Shown here piece by piece: positions 5,160 to 7,771 of a stretch of 7,771 nt of DNA. The stretch's first letter is position 1. Each line of letters opens with the position of its first letter. The notes beneath the pieces were generated by a model. It was not told where the DNA came from. It ran no database searches and saw only the letters and a program-made list of their open reading frames with translations. The stretch is from NCBI GenBank assembly GCA_002439735.1, contig DJPG01000096.1, positions 1-7,771 of the forward strand, given 5' to 3'. The DNA comes from Firmicutes bacterium UBA6418. GTDB lineage: Bacteria; Bacillota; Clostridia; Peptostreptococcales; Anaerovoracaceae. The position numbers were made by a program, and so were the translations under genes.

Positions 5160-6566
5160 ATGACAGAACAAATTTTGGGGAACAATTTCAGTGCGATCAA
5201 CCGGAATTTTTACCGCAAACTGATGATGGTCGGCATTCCGATGGTCATCCAGCAGGTGATTGCGGTCACGTTGAATCTTGCGGACACGATCATGGTCGGT
5301 AAGGTCGGTGAAAATGCGTTGGCGGCGGTTGGCGCGGCAAATCAGATTTATTTTATCTTCGGCGTTGTGCTGTTTGGCGTGTTCAGCGGCGCGGCTGTAC
5401 ACGCCGTGCAGTACTGGGGCATTCGGGACATTGTCAGCTTGCGCAGGATCATCGGCATCGACTATACGGTCTGCCTGGCGCTTGCGGTTCCGGTGATCTT
5501 TTTTGTCTATCTCACGGCGCCGTTTTTGATTGGTCTGTTCGCGGATGAGGCAGAAGTGATCACACTGGGAACGGATTATCTGCGCATTGCCTGCTTTTCC
5601 TATCTGTTTTCGGGATTGACTTTCGTCATCGCCTATAATTCGAGAGCAATCCAGGATGTTACGGTGCCGACCATCATCAATGGCTGCGCGATTCTGATCA
5701 ATATTACATTCAACTACCTGTTGATCTACGGAAAATGCGGCTTTCCGAAGCTTGGCGTGGAGGGCGCGGCAATCGCGACCTTGCTGGCGCGTGTGCTGGA
5801 ATGTATCGCGATGCACCTTTCCATCTATCTGCGCAAGGAATATCCGCTCAAGGCGAAGCTTTGCGAACTGCTTTCCTATTCGAAAGACCTGTTTGTGACG
5901 GTTATGAAAACGGCGATCCCTGTCATCATCACCGAAGGCTTGTGGGCGGTATCCGTGTCTTGCATCTTCGCGGCATACGGAAAAATCAGTGCATCAGCCT
6001 TTGCGGTATCGCAGGTCGCGGTCACGGTCACGGACTTTTTCCAGACTGTGTATTTCGGGCTCGGCAATGCCTCGGCAGTTCTGCTGGGTGAGGTGTTGGG
6101 ACAGGGGAAGAAAAAGCTGACCTACCAATACAGCCGCAACATTCTCAAGGTGACCTGGGTGCTGAATGTGATCATGACGGCGGTCATCCTCTTCATGCGG
6201 ACACCGATTGCAAACATTTATAATTTTACGCCTGAGACGACGGGGATGTTGATGAAGGCTTTGCTCGTTTATGCGTTTGCAATGACACCGAAGATGCTGT
6301 CATATATGATGATCTGCGCAATCTTCCGCCCCGGTGGTGATACGATGTTTTGCATGTATGTAGATGTAGCGTGCAACATCGGACTGCAGGTACCGCTTGC
6401 GTATAGCAGTGTCCTGCTGTTTGATCTGCCGCTGCACTGGGCAATGGCGGCAGTCGCGTCGGCAGACGTTCTGAAAATTTTTATCTGTTATTACCGGTAT
6501 TTCACTAAAAGGTGGATGAATGTTTTTACCGGACGAGAGGAAGATGAGGAAGAAACATGGCAGTAA
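5160..6566 (+). CDS. MATE-family multidrug/cation efflux transporter
   Basis: A 468-residue, very hydrophobic protein with about 12 membrane segments in two related halves, as in MATE exporters, which move drugs or other organic cations out of the cell in exchange for sodium ions or protons. Marks are GIPMVIQQVIAVTLNLADTI plus MVGKVGENALAAVGAANQ (25-62), YGKCGFPKLGVEGAAIATLLAR (190-211), the second-half start near 250 (KTAIPVIITEGLWAVSVS), NASAVLLGEVLGQGKKK (303-319) and FRPGGDTMFCMYVDV (389-403). It ends in an acidic cytoplasmic tail (GREEDEEETWQ). The ATG at 5160 has only a weak ribosome binding site (ACAGG, 4 nt spacing), suggesting modest translation. The last 10 bp overlap the next gene. 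Substrate cannot be read from sequence, and no regulator gene is adjacent, so a drug-resistance role is not implied. A sporulation or flippase-type member of the wider superfamily is less likely. Confidence 0.92.
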   Translation: MTEQILGNNFSAINRNFYRKLMMVGIPMVIQQVIAVTLNLADTIMVGKVGENALAAVGAANQIYFIFGVVLFGVFSGAAVHAVQYWGIRDIVSLRRIIGIDYTVCLALAVPVIFFVYLTAPFLIGLFADEAEVITLGTDYLRIACFSYLFSGLTFVIAYNSRAIQDVTVPTIINGCAILINITFNYLLIYGKCGFPKLGVEGAAIATLLARVLECIAMHLSIYLRKEYPLKAKLCELLSYSKDLFVTVMKTAIPVIITEGLWAVSVSCIFAAYGKISASAFAVSQVAVTVTDFFQTVYFGLGNASAVLLGEVLGQGKKKLTYQYSRNILKVTWVLNVIMTAVILFMRTPIANIYNFTPETTGMLMKALLVYAFAMTPKMLSYMMICAIFRPGGDTMFCMYVDVACNIGLQVPLAYSSVLLFDLPLHWAMAAVASADVLKIFICYYRYFTKRWMNVFTGREEDEEETWQ

Positions 6567-7765
6567 AGGCGCAAAAGAAACCCATCGTCTATTTAGACAA
6601 CAGTGCGACCACGCGGCAGTATGATTCCGTAACGGAGAGCATGGCGGAGAATATGAAGCAGGTTTTCGGCAATCCGTCCTCCTTGCACGCACTGGGTCTT
6701 GCAGCCGAAAAAGAAGTGCGTGCGGCGCGAAAAGGGATCGCGGGCGCTTTGGGAGCCGCGGAGGAAGAATTGTATTTCACTTCCTGCGGAACGGAGTCTG
6801 ACAATACGGTGCTGATGGGAGCGGCGCAGGCAAAAAAACGTAGCGGTAAAAAAATTATTGTTTCCGCGGTCGAGCATCCGGCGATTCTGGAACCGGCTCG
6901 CAAACTGGAAAGCATGGGATATGAGGTGGCATATATCGGCGTTGACCGGCTTTGCCATTTGGATCTGAAGCAGCTGGAAGCAGAGCTGACGGAGGATACG
7001 ATCCTAATCTCGGTCATGGGTGTCAATAATGAATCCGGGACAATTTTGCCGATCCCGGAGATTGCAAAGTTGCGCGACGCGTTCAATCAGGCGCACGGAA
7101 CGGACATTTGGCTGCATAGCGACTGTGTGCAGGCCTTTGGCAAGATCCCGGTCGATCTTACCAAAAACTTCCGCGGTGTGGATTTTGTGTCACTGAGCGC
7201 GCATAAGATCCACGGACCGAAGGGCATGGGAGCGCTGTATGTAAAAAAAGGCCGGAATCTTCCTGCGCTCCTGCTCGGAGGCGGACAGGAACGGCATCTG
7301 CGTTCCGGTACGGAGAATACGCCGGGGATCGTTGGCTTTGGCAAGGCGACGGAGCTGGCCACAGACAATTTTGTGCCGCGAACGGAGTGTATGCGTGCCT
7401 GCCGGGAATTTTTGCTGCAGGCTTGCAAGGACGAGATCCCGGATATCCGCCTGAACAGTCCGGAAGACGAAACGGCGTGCCCATCGGTTCTGAATATCTC
7501 TTTCCTCGGCACCCGCGGGGAAGTGCTGCTGCACACGCTGGAACAGGATGGGATCTATGTTTCCACCGGTTCCGCCTGCTCCTCCAACCACGCTTCTTCG
7601 AAGGGCTCACATGTGCTGAACGCGATGGGGCTTTCACCGAAGGAGATCGAGGGAGCTATCCGCTTCAGTTTCAGTGAGTTTAATACGCTCGAGGAAATGG
7701 AATACACGGCTGAGAAGCTCAAGGCGGCGGTGCAGAGGTTCCGGCGGCTGGGAAGCTTTCGCTGA
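6557..7765 (+). CDS. Cysteine desulfurase (NifS/IscS family, PLP-dependent)
   Basis: A complete 402-residue protein that takes sulfur from L-cysteine, releasing alanine and forming an enzyme persulfide for Fe-S clusters, tRNA thiolation or cofactors. Active-site residues visible are H107 in VEHPAI (stacks on PLP), N158 in VNNESG, D189 and Q192 in HSDCVQAFGK, the Schiff-base lysine K217 in SAHKIHGPKG, RSGTEN near 270, and the persulfide cysteine C341 in TGSACSSNHASSKGSHVL. The N-terminus has the usual YLDNSATT. A cysteine followed by a long mobile loop fits the IscS/NifS class rather than SufS. The start at 6557 is supported by GAGGA 6 nt upstream. It lies inside the end of the MATE gene, so translation is probably coupled. 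In Clostridia this enzyme is often next to thiI (4-thiouridine), which would lie beyond the window. The exact partner, and so IscS, NifS or YrvO naming, is undecided. Confidence 0.95.
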   Translation: MAVKAQKKPIVYLDNSATTRQYDSVTESMAENMKQVFGNPSSLHALGLAAEKEVRAARKGIAGALGAAEEELYFTSCGTESDNTVLMGAAQAKKRSGKKIIVSAVEHPAILEPARKLESMGYEVAYIGVDRLCHLDLKQLEAELTEDTILISVMGVNNESGTILPIPEIAKLRDAFNQAHGTDIWLHSDCVQAFGKIPVDLTKNFRGVDFVSLSAHKIHGPKGMGALYVKKGRNLPALLLGGGQERHLRSGTENTPGIVGFGKATELATDNFVPRTECMRACREFLLQACKDEIPDIRLNSPEDETACPSVLNISFLGTRGEVLLHTLEQDGIYVSTGSACSSNHASSKGSHVLNAMGLSPKEIEGAIRFSFSEFNTLEEMEYTAEKLKAAVQRFRRLGSFR

Positions 7766-7771
7766 TCGCGC

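Noticed and set aside
5130..5816. A 228-codon minus-strand ORF opposite the MATE gene.
   Set aside because: Its product is a low-complexity Arg/Asp/His mix typical of an antisense shadow, and the plus-strand MATE gene has clear family motifs throughout.
7087..7637. Overlapping minus-strand ORFs opposite the cysteine desulfurase.
   Set aside because: Arg/Ser/Pro-rich shadow translations of a G+C-rich conserved gene, with no start signals or recognisable domains.

Overview
The window looks like a chromosomal segment of a low-to-moderate G+C Gram-positive anaerobe, most likely class Clostridia (Bacillota). The reasons are an RNase Y of Gram-positive type, strong AGGAGG-like ribosome binding sites, the link between a penicillin-binding protein 2 (PBP2) gene and minD, and a clostridial-type cysteine desulfurase. 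The family or genus cannot be fixed by reading alone. No mobile element, phage gene, tRNA, rRNA or CRISPR array was seen.

Left part (1-3212), cell shape and division. The 3' part of a PBP2 transpeptidase gene (mrdA/pbpA) runs in from the left edge. It is followed 67 bp later by a minD-like ATPase gene whose product stops short of the usual membrane-targeting tail. A bidirectional intrinsic terminator separates it from rodA, which is convergent on the minus strand. PBP2 (transpeptidase) and RodA (glycosyltransferase) are the two enzymes of the elongation peptidoglycan synthase, yet here their genes face each other. In many Clostridia the order is mreBCD-mrdA-minCDE-rodA on one strand. No minC or minE is seen here.

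Middle (3213-3524), a 312-bp control region. Divergent promoters for rodA (minus) and rny (plus) share one palindromic -10 block, ATTATAAT, so one site appears to fire in both directions. Downstream, on the rny side, lie phased TTTCATGCAA repeats. After them comes a leader RNA that folds by eye into a closing stem enclosing three hairpins, then a further hairpin, then a strong ribosome binding site. This leader is the best candidate in the window for an undescribed element.

Right part (3525-7771), RNA decay and housekeeping. rny encodes full-length RNase Y (membrane anchor, coiled coil, KH, HD). A GNRA-capped hairpin follows, then a MATE-family multidrug/cation efflux protein whose last 10 bp overlap the start of a complete cysteine desulfurase gene. 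These two are probably translationally coupled. The window ends 6 bp after the desulfurase stop, so any sulfur-acceptor partner such as thiI would lie outside.

The genes are ordinary conserved families. The less usual features are the shared promoter, the structured rny leader, the tail-less orphan MinD and the two large insertions in PBP2.
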